A stretch of 64,000 nucleotides of DNA from Parcubacteria group bacterium M10-OD1-1 (lineage in GTDB: Bacteria; Patescibacteria; Paceibacteria; Moranbacterales; UBA2206), in NCBI GenBank assembly GCA_003056145.1, contig LSNL01000001.1:1-64000 (forward strand), written 5' to 3'. The position numbers and the translations under genes were made by a program. Numbering within the stretch: the stretch's first letter is position 1; each line of letters opens with the position of its first letter. Below the pieces are notes generated by a model, which saw only the letters and a list, made by a program, of their open reading frames with translations, did no database searches and was not told where the DNA came from. Of this stretch, positions 34,810-42,417 are shown one piece after another.

Positions 34810-36022
34810 TTTTTTTATCGTTCCAAGTAATTCTTTTTTTTCTAATTGCCATTGTTTCTTCCGCACCTTTTCCTGTTACAATTACAAAATCACCAGACCT
34901 TGCAATTTGTAGAGCTTTTTTAATTGCCTCACGACGATCAACTATTTTCCAAAAATTTATATTTTCTTGTTTATTTTTAATTCCTCGTGCTACTTCGTTA
35001 ATAATTTGCCAAGGATCTTCTCCATAAGGATCTTCATTGGTTACAAATACATAGTCAGTGCTATTAGCGACGATTTCTCCCATAATCGGTCGTTTTCCGC
35101 GATCACGCTCCCCGCAAGAACCAAAGACTGCAATAACTTTCTTTTTTTGAATATTAAGTTTTTTAATAAGTTCATATAATTTTTCCAAAGAATCTGGAGT
35201 TACAGCGTAATCAATGATAATATTTAGTCCTTTGTTATTTGCTACACTCTCCATTCTTCCTGGCACACCCTTAATTTTCTCCAAAGCCTTAGCACAAATT
35301 TTCAAATTAATATTTTCCAGGGTTCCAACACTAATAGCGGCTAGAGCATTTTCAATATTAAAGTTACCCATTAAATTTAAGCTAATCTCTTGATTCTTAA
35401 TTATAAAAGAAGATTTATCAATACCCGTTTCAATATTTTTGGCCAAAATATCCGCTTGATTATTTTTCAAACTATATGTAATTATTTTTTTATCTGTATC
35501 TTGCAAAAATTCTTCTGGTTTTTTCATATCTAAGTTTACTACAATATTTTTTGCTTTTTTGAATAATAATTTCTTAGCCTGACGATATTTCTCCATTGTC
35601 TTATGATAATCTAAATGCTCGCGCGTAACATTAGTAATAATCGCAGTATCATATTTCACTCCCCAAACTCGATACTGATCCAATGAATGGGAAGATGTTT
35701 CTAAAACGACATAATCATGATGAGAAAGAACCGCTTCAGAAATAAATTTTTGAACAGTAAAAGCAGAAAGGGTTGTAAATTTAGTTTTATTTATTTTTTC
35801 TATCCCGTTAAATCTAAAATTAATTGTAGAAGTCATAGCTACTTTATTTCCCGCTTCTTCTAAAATTTTAGTTATCATTTGAACTGTTGTTGTTTTTCCG
35901 TTTGTCCCTGTCACTCCTATCACTTTTATTTTCCGACTGGGATATCCATACCAAAGATTTGCCAAGATAGCTTGGACTAAGTGATAATAATTTTTCAATT
36001 TTTGCGGAATAATTTTTTTCAT
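34778..36022 (-). CDS. murE: MurE-type Mur ligase lacking the usual N-terminal domain
   Basis: ATP-dependent ligase that adds the third residue to UDP-MurNAc-L-Ala-D-Glu; 414 residues against about 490 in E. coli. It begins near the central ATPase domain, with only some 30 residues before GVTGTNGKTTTVQMI. Further motifs are TNVTREHLDYHKTMEKYRQAKK (carbamylated-Lys region) and GSCGERDRGKRPIMGEI. The position that reads DNPR in diaminopimelate-adding enzymes reads NEDPYGEDP here, so the amino-acid specificity is unclear. The 3' end overlaps the PAP2 gene. Confidence 0.85.
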   Translation of the reverse strand: MKKIIPQKLKNYYHLVQAILANLWYGYPSRKIKVIGVTGTNGKTTTVQMITKILEEAGNKVAMTSTINFRFNGIEKINKTKFTTLSAFTVQKFISEAVLSHHDYVVLETSSHSLDQYRVWGVKYDTAIITNVTREHLDYHKTMEKYRQAKKLLFKKAKNIVVNLDMKKPEEFLQDTDKKIITYSLKNNQADILAKNIETGIDKSSFIIKNQEISLNLMGNFNIENALAAISVGTLENINLKICAKALEKIKGVPGRMESVANNKGLNIIIDYAVTPDSLEKLYELIKKLNIQKKKVIAVFGSCGERDRGKRPIMGEIVANSTDYVFVTNEDPYGEDPWQIINEVARGIKNKQENINFWKIVDRREAIKKALQIARSGDFVIVTGKGAEETMAIRKKRITWNDKKIIQKILLELE

Positions 36023-36054
36023 ATTTTTATTATATCCTAAAATTAAATAAATAT

Positions 36055-36090
36055 AAAAGGTTTAATTCTTTAATAAGAATTAAACCTTTT
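36055..36090 (-). terminator. Terminator overlapping the end of the HD-domain gene
   Basis: A 16-bp perfect stem (36055-36070 with 36075-36090) with a four-base loop. On the minus strand it runs AAAAGGTTTAATTCTT and ends in TTTTATATTTATTT. The first arm contains the last codons and the stop codon of the gene ending at 36080, so the coding sequence and terminator overlap. Confidence 0.85.
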
Positions 36091-36784
36091 GACTTCTTTC
36101 TATTTTTTTATTGCTGTTAATTCTTAAGACCTCTTCTGCTTCCTGACAAATAAGAGAAAAATCAGTTAATGCTTCCCTTATACTTTTCTCGTATTTTAGT
36201 CCAGTTAAATTTCTCTTTTGAATAATTTCCAAAAAAGGAAAAGCCTTTTCTGTTAAATAAGACTCTATTCTTTTTTTAGAGGAAGAAAGGTTTTTGGCAT
36301 AAAATTCATCTAACATACCTATAAATCCATCAATCATGTCACAAATCTTCGACATAATTAAAAAATCTGTTTGAGCAATTTTTTTAAAATAACTAATTTT
36401 AGACTCACCCTTCATTCTAGTAAACATTTTGACATAAATGGGAATTAACTGTCCGTAATGTTCTTTGATGCTAATTAGGGTTATCAGACCTACTTCTTCA
36501 GGAACATCGTGGAGTAAAATACTTGCCCCTTCTTGATCTTCATATGCAAGTTTAGCATTATAAACGGTATAATAGATAAAGGCTCTCAACACCCGTTTTG
36601 GATGTTTTCTGTATTCGCTTCCATCTCTCCGCATAGTTTGGTGATAAGTATCACAGCATTTTTCCGCCTTTAACGTTGCTACACCTTGCATTTTTTTAGC
36701 AAAGGATGTTATTCTAATCTGTTGCCAAAGTATACTTTTTTTTCTCACAGAATCAGCTATGAGCAATAACGGTTTTTCTCTCAT
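36080..36784 (-). CDS. HD-domain protein, RelA/SpoT-hydrolase-like
   Basis: A 234-residue cytosolic helical protein. H61 in YRKHPKRV and H92-D93 in ASILLHDVPEEVG have the spacing of the (p)ppGpp-hydrolase HD fold found in SpoT and the small alarmone hydrolases, followed by a KGESKISYFKKIAQ helix. No synthetase domain is present. The start is supported by AAGGAG about nine bases upstream. It could hydrolyse alarmones or another nucleotide; the assignment rests on motif spacing only. Confidence 0.6.
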   Translation of the reverse strand: MREKPLLLIADSVRKKSILWQQIRITSFAKKMQGVATLKAEKCCDTYHQTMRRDGSEYRKHPKRVLRAFIYYTVYNAKLAYEDQEGASILLHDVPEEVGLITLISIKEHYGQLIPIYVKMFTRMKGESKISYFKKIAQTDFLIMSKICDMIDGFIGMLDEFYAKNLSSSKKRIESYLTEKAFPFLEIIQKRNLTGLKYEKSIREALTDFSLICQEAEEVLRINSNKKIERSQKV

Positions 36785-36996
36785 AACTTTTTTCTCCTTA
36801 TAAAAAATTTTAATGAACTAAAATTAACACCAAAGACTAGTATAAGTTATTTTTGATTAAAAATCAATCCCTCTGCATTAAATTGTTTAAAATAACATCA
36901 GAGAGTAATAAAGGTTTTAAGCTAATCAGTTTTTTAATTTTCTAGAAACAAGACAAAAAATTTAAGTTATTTATTTTTAATAGTAAAATTTATACT

Positions 36997-37995
36997 TTAG
37001 AATTTTTTATTTTTAAGACTTCTTATGTTTTGAATCGTTCTATATAAATAATATCGCATAGGATTAATAATAATATCATAACTCCCAGGAAATTTAACTG
37101 GTTTAGTCTTTGGTGAAAAACCTGATTTAAACCGTGTAATACCTCTCCATGAATTTTTGCCGCTCTCAATACTAACCCCGCCAAAATCATATCTCATCAT
37201 CCCTTTTTTTTGAGCTATTCTCATTTGTTGCCATTGCAAAAGATACGATGCCATCACATTCTTATATTTATCATCTGAAGCTCCATGTAAATAAGTAGCC
37301 ATTTCCCCAAAAAAAATAACCAAATTAACAGCTGTTACTTGACCTTGATATTGAGCAACAAATATATTTAATTTATCCCTTGGAATGGTAGCTATCATTT
37401 TTTGATAATATTCTTTAGGATGAGAAACAATTCCTTGCCGTTTAGCAGTAATTTGAGCTAATCGCCAGAACTCTTCTAAATATTGTTGCTTATTTTTTTC
37501 CTGAGCTACTATGATTTTCACATTTTTTTTCCCCGCCAATCGAATATTGTACCGAGTTTTACTTTTCATTTGAGCTAATAATTCTTCTTCTGTTTTCAAA
37601 ATATCCACCACTAAAACTTCTCTTGGTTGCATATCATGCGGAGCCTTTTGAATTTTATAATTTATATTTTTTTCAATCTCCACTAACTGATTTTTTGTTA
37701 CTGGCTCAATTCTAATCCAGCCAGCCTTTTCTTTTTTGGCTAACTTTATTATTTTTTTCAATCTCTCTTTGTTATTTTCCAAACTAGATTTCTTTAAAAT
37801 CGGTCCACGAGGAATATAAAAATATTTTCCCACAATCGGTAATTGATGCTTAATTATGTTTGCCCAAAAACTTTCTCCCTCTAGATGATACGTTTTTCTT
37901 CCTACTGCTTCTTGAAAATTTTTCCATTCATTTGATTGCAAAAAACCACCATCAGGAGAATTCTGTTGAATAAAACTATTTTTATTATTTTCCAT
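36997..37995 (-). CDS. FemAB/FemX-type aminoacyltransferase
   Basis: A 332-residue member of the FemABX (GNAT-like) family, which transfers amino acids from aminoacyl-tRNA to the peptidoglycan stem or cross-bridge. The opening FLQSNEWKNFQEAVGRKTYHL, central QMKSKTRYNIRLAGKKNVKI and C-terminal YLHGASDDKYKNVMASYLLQWQ with YDFGGVS are characteristic. It sits 24 bases after the tRNA-Gly gene on the same strand. Glycine is a donor for many relatives, but the link is only positional. Confidence 0.88.
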   Translation of the reverse strand: MENNKNSFIQQNSPDGGFLQSNEWKNFQEAVGRKTYHLEGESFWANIIKHQLPIVGKYFYIPRGPILKKSSLENNKERLKKIIKLAKKEKAGWIRIEPVTKNQLVEIEKNINYKIQKAPHDMQPREVLVVDILKTEEELLAQMKSKTRYNIRLAGKKNVKIIVAQEKNKQQYLEEFWRLAQITAKRQGIVSHPKEYYQKMIATIPRDKLNIFVAQYQGQVTAVNLVIFFGEMATYLHGASDDKYKNVMASYLLQWQQMRIAQKKGMMRYDFGGVSIESGKNSWRGITRFKSGFSPKTKPVKFPGSYDIIINPMRYYLYRTIQNIRSLKNKKF

Positions 37996-38019
37996 AAAAA
38001 ATTATTCTAACTTAAAGAG

Positions 38020-38090
38020 AGCAAGATACGAGACTCGAACTCGTCTTTTCTGCTTGGGAAGCAGATGTACTACCCCTGTACTAATCTTGC
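38020..38090 (-). tRNA. tRNA-Gly(CCC)
   Basis: The minus strand gives acceptor GCAAGAT/ATCTTGC with U73, a D-arm with GGGG in the loop, anticodon stem TCTGC/GCAGA with loop TTCCCAA (anticodon CCC), and T-arm ACGAG-TTCGAGT-CTCGT. CCA is not encoded, unlike in the tRNA-Ser of this window. It lies between ruvA and the FemAB-type gene. Confidence 0.93.
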
Positions 38091-38124
38091 TAATCTAAAA
38101 TTAACACTTTTTTAGTTTTTTAAT

Positions 38125-38697
38125 TTATTTTTTACCTAAGTTTTTTAAAGCTTCTTTTACTCTTGCACCTACTTCTTTTATTTTTGGAGAAACCATTTTC
38201 AAAGCCTCCCTAGCTTCAGTAGTAGAATAACCAATACTCAGAAGAGCTTCTACGGCATCACTATCAATAGTTGCTTCTTCCTTTTCTTCTGTAGTCATAG
38301 TAGCTACTTTATTTTGTAATTCTAAAATCACTCTTTCGGCAGTTTTCTTTCCAACGCCAGAAACTTTAGTTAGAATTGCTGGATCATTATTTAGAATAGC
38401 CGTTTTAATAGTCTTCGGCGTTGCAATAGACAAAATACTCATCCCTGCCTTTGGACCAATCCCAGAAATAGAAATTAAAAGTTCAAAAATTTCTAATTCT
38501 TCTCGACTTAAAAAACCGTATAATGCTAGCGTATCTTCTCTGACATAAGTATAGATAAAAAAACTCACCTCTTTTAATTGAGAAGTTTTTCCAGCAGTAT
38601 AAGCACTCAAACCAACTTTATAACCAACCCCATTAACATCTATAACAGCATAGCTATCCTGCATATATTCAATTTTTCCTGTTAACTTAGCAATCAT
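38125..38697 (-). CDS. ruvA: Holliday junction DNA helicase subunit RuvA
   Basis: RuvA of 190 residues, the tetrameric junction-binding part of RuvAB. The OB-fold domain (MIAKLTGKIEYMQDSYAVIDVNGVGYKV) and the two helix-hairpin-helix elements (ISGIGPKAGMSIL; VSGVGKKTAERVILEL) are intact, and a C-terminal RuvB-binding domain (about 140-190) is present. ruvB (52506) and ruvC (57397) are elsewhere in the window rather than in one operon. Confidence 0.95.
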   Translation of the reverse strand: MIAKLTGKIEYMQDSYAVIDVNGVGYKVGLSAYTAGKTSQLKEVSFFIYTYVREDTLALYGFLSREELEIFELLISISGIGPKAGMSILSIATPKTIKTAILNNDPAILTKVSGVGKKTAERVILELQNKVATMTTEEKEEATIDSDAVEALLSIGYSTTEAREALKMVSPKIKEVGARVKEALKNLGKK

Positions 38698-38849
38698 ATT
38701 TTAATTCTATCATTTATCTCCCTCCTTGCCAAAAATAATATAATATGCTAAAAATAATTAGTCTTAGTTCCAAAACTATTTAGATTATAAATTTTAACTT
38801 ATCAAGTTAATTTTTGCATTATTGCATTATTAACTTGTCTCAAAAGAAC

Positions 38850-39119
38850 GTGCCAATTAAAAACTCAGCTAAAAAATATATGCGAGTAACCGCTCGTAAA
38901 ACCGAAAAAAATAAACGAATTAAGGGACAATTTCGTTCTGCGATTAAAGCCACTAAAACTGCTTTAACAAAAGGAACTATTGATAAAGCTCAGGAATATC
39001 TTAAAAAATCGATTAAGGCTTTAGATAAAGCAGCTCAAAAAAAAGTTTTGTCTAAAAATACTGTGGCTCGCTATAAATCTAAACTTAATAAAGCCGTAAA
39101 AACTGATAGTCAAAAATAA
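38850..39119 (+). CDS. rpsT: 30S ribosomal protein S20
   Basis: Small basic protein of 89 residues that binds 16S rRNA. The GTG start at 38850 gives MPIKNSAKKYMRVT, matching the S20 N-terminus; an upstream in-frame ATG would add 12 residues foreign to the family. Helical Lys/Arg-rich segments (TARKTEKNKRIKGQFRSAIK; AAQKKVLSKNTVARYKSKL) complete the fold. It is convergent with holA, a common neighbour of rpsT. A strong terminator follows. No clear Shine-Dalgarno precedes the GTG. Confidence 0.88.
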   Translation: MPIKNSAKKYMRVTARKTEKNKRIKGQFRSAIKATKTALTKGTIDKAQEYLKKSIKALDKAAQKKVLSKNTVARYKSKLNKAVKTDSQK

Positions 39120-39141
39120 TTTTCTTATTTTTTGTCAAAAT

Positions 39142-39168
39142 AAAAAACCACTATTTTAGTGGTTTTTT
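39142..39168. terminator. Bidirectional terminator between rpsT and holA
   Basis: A 12-bp perfect stem, AAAAAACCACTA (39142-39153) with TAGTGGTTTTTT (39157-39168), has a three-base loop. A- and T-runs on both sides serve both convergent genes. Confidence 0.9.
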
Positions 39169-39195
39169 ATTGTTATCTTTTTAGTAAAAGAATAT

Positions 39196-40167
39196 TTATA
39201 ATTCTACAATAAATTTAACTAGAGCTAATTTTATATCTACTTCTCCAGTTTTGATAGTTATATCTAACTGACTTAACTCTTGATAAATCTTTTTTAGTTG
39301 AGAAAAAGAAAAATTTTTAATTTGGCTAAGTGTTTTTTTTATTACAAAAGGATGCAATTTAGCCACTTTAGCAATTTCGTATTCGGTTAGTTGGTTATTA
39401 ATTGCTAAATCTGATACTTTAAGCATATTTCTAAATTGATAGACTAACATCGACAAAAGATAAAAAGGATCTTCCCCCTTGGCTAGATGTTCATAAATCA
39501 AATTCAAAGCTTCTTTTTTATTATTAGCTCCAATAGCATCAATAGCTTGGAAAATGCTACTTTTCAAATTATTTTTAACTAAATTTCTTATTTCTTTTAA
39601 GGTGATAATTTCTCCCGCTGAAAAATTAACTAATTTTTGTAACTCTGAAAAAATAAGATACTTATTATTTTGACAAACACTTAATAGTTCTTTCAAAGCT
39701 TCTTTTTCAATTTTAGCCTTTGGATCAATCTTAAATAATATCTGTAAAATTGATTGTTCTAACTTGAAACCAACTAAGTTATCAAACTGTTGTTTTTTAG
39801 CTTTCTCTTTTAAAAATTTAAACAGAGCGTTATTTTTTCTAGGCATTCCCACTTCCCAAAAAATTATGATTCTATCTTTATCATTCAATAGCTCGTTAGA
39901 ATTTTTTTTCAAAAATTCTAATATAGTTTTTTCCTCTAAACTTAAAGCAGAAGAAAATAAATTTTTAATTATTATTAAACGCTTGGGCGCTAATAGATTA
40001 GCTGTTCTTAAAGTAGCTATAATTTTTGAAATAATATTTTTTTCTTCTTCTATATCAAAAACTGACAAGCCAGATCCTGACTTGTCAGAAGATAAAAATT
40101 TCTTTTTTAATTCTAATAATTTCCTACTCGATTGAAAATAGTCTTCACCATATAAAAAGATTATCAT
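39196..40167 (-). CDS. holA: DNA polymerase III subunit delta
   Basis: Clamp-loader delta subunit of 323 residues, which opens the beta clamp. The start MIIFLYGEDYFQSSRKLLELKKKF and segments TLRTANLLAPKRLIIIKNLF (clamp-contact region) and LAKGEDPFYLLSMLVYQFRNMLKV in the C-terminal collar domain are typical. As expected for delta, no Walker A motif is present. It lies 20 bases upstream of nothing on its strand but 20 bases downstream of the DUF3048 gene, so the pair may be co-transcribed. Confidence 0.9.
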   Translation of the reverse strand: MIIFLYGEDYFQSSRKLLELKKKFLSSDKSGSGLSVFDIEEEKNIISKIIATLRTANLLAPKRLIIIKNLFSSALSLEEKTILEFLKKNSNELLNDKDRIIIFWEVGMPRKNNALFKFLKEKAKKQQFDNLVGFKLEQSILQILFKIDPKAKIEKEALKELLSVCQNNKYLIFSELQKLVNFSAGEIITLKEIRNLVKNNLKSSIFQAIDAIGANNKKEALNLIYEHLAKGEDPFYLLSMLVYQFRNMLKVSDLAINNQLTEYEIAKVAKLHPFVIKKTLSQIKNFSFSQLKKIYQELSQLDITIKTGEVDIKLALVKFIVEL

Positions 40168-40187
40168 ACCTAATTAACTGAAAAAAA

Positions 40188-41315
40188 TTAATTTTGAACT
40201 GTCCAATGTAATCCTTGTCCAGGCTCTAATATTTCTACCCAAATTTGTCCAGGAACAAATTTAAATTGTTGTCCAGCGTCATCATAAAAATACAACTTGC
40301 TATCTAATCTAGATTTATCTTTTTTCCAAGTTCCAGTATAAGTTTTTCCATTAATATAATAATGAGCCGATCCACTATCAGAAGTATCATACCAAGGATC
40401 TCCCAATTGAACATTATTATATTGGATACCCTTAATCATTTGGGCAGATTTAGCAAACATCACTACAACATTTTTAGGAGCTAATTGCTTTTTATTATCT
40501 CTATCGGTATCAATTACTCCACCCCAGGTTCTTAAATAAGAATTACTTTTTTTATCGTAAGTATATTTAACATTATAAGGTTTAGCAAAATTAACACTTA
40601 GCGTTCCTCCCTTAGGTCGTTGGTTTAAAGGAGCTTCCTCTTGATGAGGATAACCAGAAAATTTATCAATCATATTATATTTAAAAGCTTTTGCTCCTTC
40701 TAAAAGACGAGAGAATTTTGCATAACCAGTGTCATCTCCCTTCAGACGAACTTTAGGAAAGGCTCGGTCCTTAGCTAAAACCGCTAAACTTTTTCTATAA
40801 CAATATTTTTGGGCTGAACGTCCTCCGTCATTATTACAATTCATATCATCAATCACACCCTCTTTTAATTTATCTAAAGCATAGTGAGAACCACCCCAAT
40901 GAACAAAAATAGCATCTAATCCTTTAGCTAGTGCAATATAATCATGGCGAGCACTTCGCATTGAACCAAGATCAGTTGGATTACCACAAACATAGACTGC
41001 CATTAATCTAGTAATGCTCGCCGTTACTACCGGCATTTCGAAAACCATATCTGCGCTACTCAATCCTGCATCTGGTCGAGCTGAGAGATCTGATGGTTGC
41101 ATAACCGCAATAGGACGTCTATTCCAATCAGCACAAGCCAGACCAGAAAGAGGACTAACATGACCATTATTAACCGGTTTAGCACTTTCTAGCTGAGGTT
41201 TTTCATTAATGTTAATTTGTTTGACCTTTTTTTTACTAGATTTTAGAAAATAGTAACCTCCAAAAATTATCCCTATCACTACCAAAGCAACTATTATTTT
41301 TTTATTTTTGTTCAT
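40188..41315 (-). CDS. DUF3048 (YerB-like) exported protein
   Basis: A 375-residue protein with a basic N-terminus and one membrane helix (about 7-24), then an extracytoplasmic domain. PLSGLACADWNRRPIAVM, the ADMVFEMPVVTASITRLMAVY segment, LGSMRSARHDYIALAKGLDAIFVHWGGS and the C-terminal GTWKKDKSRLDSKLYFYDDAGQQ identify the DUF3048 family (YerB in Bacillus). Members are secreted or lipid-anchored and of unknown function, probably acting at the cell wall. Many patescibacterial genomes carry one. Confidence 0.88.
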   Translation of the reverse strand: MNKNKKIIVALVVIGIIFGGYYFLKSSKKKVKQININEKPQLESAKPVNNGHVSPLSGLACADWNRRPIAVMQPSDLSARPDAGLSSADMVFEMPVVTASITRLMAVYVCGNPTDLGSMRSARHDYIALAKGLDAIFVHWGGSHYALDKLKEGVIDDMNCNNDGGRSAQKYCYRKSLAVLAKDRAFPKVRLKGDDTGYAKFSRLLEGAKAFKYNMIDKFSGYPHQEEAPLNQRPKGGTLSVNFAKPYNVKYTYDKKSNSYLRTWGGVIDTDRDNKKQLAPKNVVVMFAKSAQMIKGIQYNNVQLGDPWYDTSDSGSAHYYINGKTYTGTWKKDKSRLDSKLYFYDDAGQQFKFVPGQIWVEILEPGQGLHWTVQN

Positions 41316-41408
41316 AGTTTAATTATTATAAATTATTCTTTTAAAATTATTATACCACAGAAATTTATTTTTTCTGAATTATCTTCTTCCACTTTTAATT
41401 TATTTTTT

Positions 41409-42356
41409 TTATTTTTGACATTTTAGACAAAAGAAAATACTTCTCTGAGCTAATTTTTCTCTTTGAATTGTAGCTTTACTTTTTTGATTTTTCTTCCAAC
41501 AACGAGGACATTTTTCTCCTTCTTTTTTATAAACTTTTAAAACTTTCTGAAAATTACCTGGAGCGCCTTCTGTATCTCGATAATCACTATCTGAAGTGCC
41601 TCTCATTTTAATAGCTTTTTTTAAAATTTTTTTAGTCGCCTGATAAATTCTTTTTATTTCTATTTCTTTTAAATCTTTGACTAATCGCTCAGGGTGAATA
41701 CCAGCTTCAAATAAAATTTCACTCCGATAAATATTTCCAATCCCAGCTATCAATTCTTGCTCCATTAAAATTATTCCGATTTTTTTAGTTTTTAAACTTA
41801 ATTGACCTTTGGAATTTTTTTTCTGCAAAATTTCTTGAAACTTTTTAAAAGTAAACTCTTCACTGACAGCGTCAATACCTAATTTTTTAATAACTGGCAA
41901 AGCTGAAATCGATTGAGTATCTATTAATACTATTTTAGCAAATTTACGCAAATCAGAAAATTCTAAAGTTAAATCATATTCTTTATTTTCTTTTTGGTTT
42001 TTCTTTTTATTTAGTTTATCCTTTAAATAAAAAATGTGATGAATATACTGATTAACTTTTTCTTGAAAATATTCTCCTTGAGTGGTATTGTTTTTTTCTC
42101 TTTTTTTAACTAAAAGATGTCCAGTCATCTTTAAATGAATATACAAAGTTTTTCCATTTGATAAATCAAGAAAAATATTTTTTCCCAATCTATAAATTTT
42201 CAAAATTTTCTGACCAGTTATTAATTTAGTAAATTTCTCAACCGTTAACTCTTTAATAGTTTTCTCCCAATCACTCCAAAAATCAATAATTATTTTACCT
42301 TTAATTTTTTTATTTAAATCAGAGACTACTGTTTGTACCTCTGGAAGTTCTGGCAT
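41409..42356 (-). CDS. mutM: Formamidopyrimidine-DNA glycosylase
   Basis: Base-excision repair enzyme of 315 residues that removes 8-oxoguanine and formamidopyrimidines. The catalytic N-terminus MPELPEVQTVV (Pro2 nucleophile, Glu3), HLKMTGH with the conserved Lys, the helix-two-turn-helix QELIAGIGNIYRSEIL and a C-terminal zinc finger (CPRCW ... CLKCQ) are all present. A charged insertion in the middle (about 85-125) makes it longer than the usual 270-290 residues. It lies 61 bases downstream of polA and probably shares its transcript. Confidence 0.95.
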   Translation of the reverse strand: MPELPEVQTVVSDLNKKIKGKIIIDFWSDWEKTIKELTVEKFTKLITGQKILKIYRLGKNIFLDLSNGKTLYIHLKMTGHLLVKKREKNNTTQGEYFQEKVNQYIHHIFYLKDKLNKKKNQKENKEYDLTLEFSDLRKFAKIVLIDTQSISALPVIKKLGIDAVSEEFTFKKFQEILQKKNSKGQLSLKTKKIGIILMEQELIAGIGNIYRSEILFEAGIHPERLVKDLKEIEIKRIYQATKKILKKAIKMRGTSDSDYRDTEGAPGNFQKVLKVYKKEGEKCPRCWKKNQKSKATIQREKLAQRSIFFCLKCQK

Positions 42357-42417
42357 ATTTTTTATGATTTTATTAAATACTCTTTTTTTATTATTTCTTT
42401 TTTCAATAATTAAAACT

